13,955 bases of DNA from Candidatus Limnocylindria bacterium (GTDB lineage Bacteria; Chloroflexota; Limnocylindria; QHBO01), in NCBI GenBank assembly GCA_030146365.1, contig JASLBU010000136.1, forward strand, positions 1 through 13,955, given 5' to 3'. Position 1 is the stretch's first letter. Every line of letters starts with the position of its first letter. Below are positions 13,178 through 13,955 of the stretch, piece after piece. The position numbers were made by a program, and so were the translations under genes. The notes beneath the pieces were generated by a model. The model had not been told where the DNA came from. It did not search any database and saw only the letters and a list, made by a program, of their open reading frames with translations.

Positions 13178-13955
13178 TCAGTCGTTCTTCCGGCGCAGGA
13201 AGCTCGGGATGTCGAGGTCCGTTTCGCCGTAGGAGGGACGCTCCAGCCCGGCTGGTCGGACGGGGAGCGGCTGGCGCTCCGATGGCCGGATCTCGGTCGC
13301 CTCGCGCTCGGAGGGCCGGGCGAACGGCGAGTCCTCGCCCATCTGGCTCTCGAGGTCGGCGCGCTGCGCTCGGTCGCGTTCGATCTCGGCGAGGATCTCG
13401 CGGCTCCGATCGTCCAGCGACTGCTCCACCCCGCCGGCGGATTCCGCACCGAACCGGTTGGGCTGCTTTGCCTTCTTGGCCGGGTCGAAGCCGGTGGCGA
13501 TGACGGTGACCCGCACGGTCTCGCCCATCTCGTCGTCGATGACGGCGCCGAAGATGATGTTGGCGTCGGGGTGGGCGACGCCGTGGATGACCTCGGCCGC
13601 CTCGTTGACCTCGAACAGGCCCAGGTCGCTGCCGCCGCTGATGTTCAGCTGGATGCCGCGTGCTCCGTCGATGGCGGCCTCCAGCAGGGGGCTGGAGATG
13701 GCCGACCGGGCGGCGTTCACCGCCCGGCTGTCGCCCTGGGCGTGGCCGATGCCCATCAGGGCCGACCCGGCGTTGGACATGATCATCTTCACGTCGGCGA
13801 AGTCGGTGTTGATCAGACCGGGCGTGGTGATGAGGTCGGTGATGCCCTGCACGCCCTGGAGCAGGACCTCGTCGGCCATCTTGAAGGCGTTGACGACCGA
13901 GGTCTTGTCGTCGGAGACGGTGAGCAGGCGGTCGTTGGGGATGACGATCTGGGTG
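13178..13955 (-). CDS. ftsZ: Cell division protein FtsZ, C-terminal part (cut by window edge)
   Basis: The last 258 or so residues of the tubulin-like GTPase that builds the division ring. The fragment enters at [11 protein letters not shown] in the central GTPase domain. It includes the T7 synergy loop [12 protein letters not shown], whose acidic residues complete the GTP site of the next subunit, then [34 protein letters not shown] and [27 protein letters not shown] of the C-terminal domain. A charged, disordered linker of about 80 residues follows, ending in the conserved tail [13 protein letters not shown] that binds FtsA/SepF-type partners. The GTP-binding GGGTGTG loop lies outside the window. 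A hairpin terminator follows. Identity is certain; only the N-terminus is missing. Confidence 0.98.
   Translation of the reverse strand, partial: TQIVIPNDRLLTVSDDKTSVVNAFKMADEVLLQGVQGITDLITTPGLINTDFADVKMIMSNAGSALMGIGHAQGDSRAVNAARSAISSPLLEAAIDGARGIQLNISGGSDLGLFEVNEAAEVIHGVAHPDANIIFGAVIDDEMGETVRVTVIATGFDPAKKAKQPNRFGAESAGGVEQSLDDRSREILAEIERDRAQRADLESQMGEDSPFARPSEREATEIRPSERQPLPVRPAGLERPSYGETDLDIPSFLRRKND

Overview
The window is very GC-rich. Every gene I can support lies on the minus strand, so transcription runs from the right end (position 13955) toward the left end (position 1). I see no mobile element, CRISPR array, phage gene or strand switch. An FtsZ-YggS-YggT block, a split P-protein glycine cleavage operon, a MenG/UbiE methyltransferase and a family-5 binding-protein lipoprotein with long acidic linkers fit a high-GC bacterium with Gram-positive-like gene order. 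Chloroflexota is my best guess and Actinomycetota the alternative. This is inference from gene content only.

Layout in transcription order. (1) 13955-12115: the 3' part of ftsZ, a strong hairpin terminator, then yggS and yggT, which is a remnant of a division/cell-wall cluster without sepF. (2) 12092-10022: a tRNA-Val(CAC) with a recognisable promoter, followed after only 25 bases by ubiE/menG and, with a one-base stop/start overlap, a GT4 glycosyltransferase resembling diacylglycerol glucosyltransferases. (3) 10021-4652: a promoter and a 334-base leader holding a possible small ORF and a perfect 10-bp hairpin, then NUDIX hydrolase-gcvT-gcvH-gcvPA-gcvPB. This block encodes the T, H and P (two-subunit) proteins of glycine cleavage; the L protein is not here. 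(4) 4651-3266: an ECF-type sigma factor overlapping its zinc-binding (H-x3-C-x2-C), single-membrane-span anti-sigma factor. (5) 3265-1: a peptide/nickel-type ABC importer made of a lipoprotein binding protein, an intercistronic hairpin, a DppB-type permease and the first 72 residues of a DppC-type permease, cut by the window edge.

The most striking item is the binding protein at 1380-3146. Its segments are in circularly permuted order: the signal peptide and linker lead straight into what is normally the middle of a family-5 solute-binding protein, and the usual N-terminal 120 or so residues are at the C-terminus, joined in frame to the usual C-terminal end. All the expected pieces are present exactly once. 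I regard this as a real protein-architecture anomaly rather than an assembly problem, because the reading frame, the lipobox at one end and the stop codon at the other are all intact.

Translational coupling is heavy. Four-base start/stop overlaps occur at 214-217, 3967-3970, 6316-6319 and 9211-9214, and a one-base overlap at 11215. Clear Shine-Dalgarno sequences are few (the binding protein and gcvH are the best). At two places a -10-like hexamer lies only 6-7 bases before an ATG, which suggests some leaderless transcripts.
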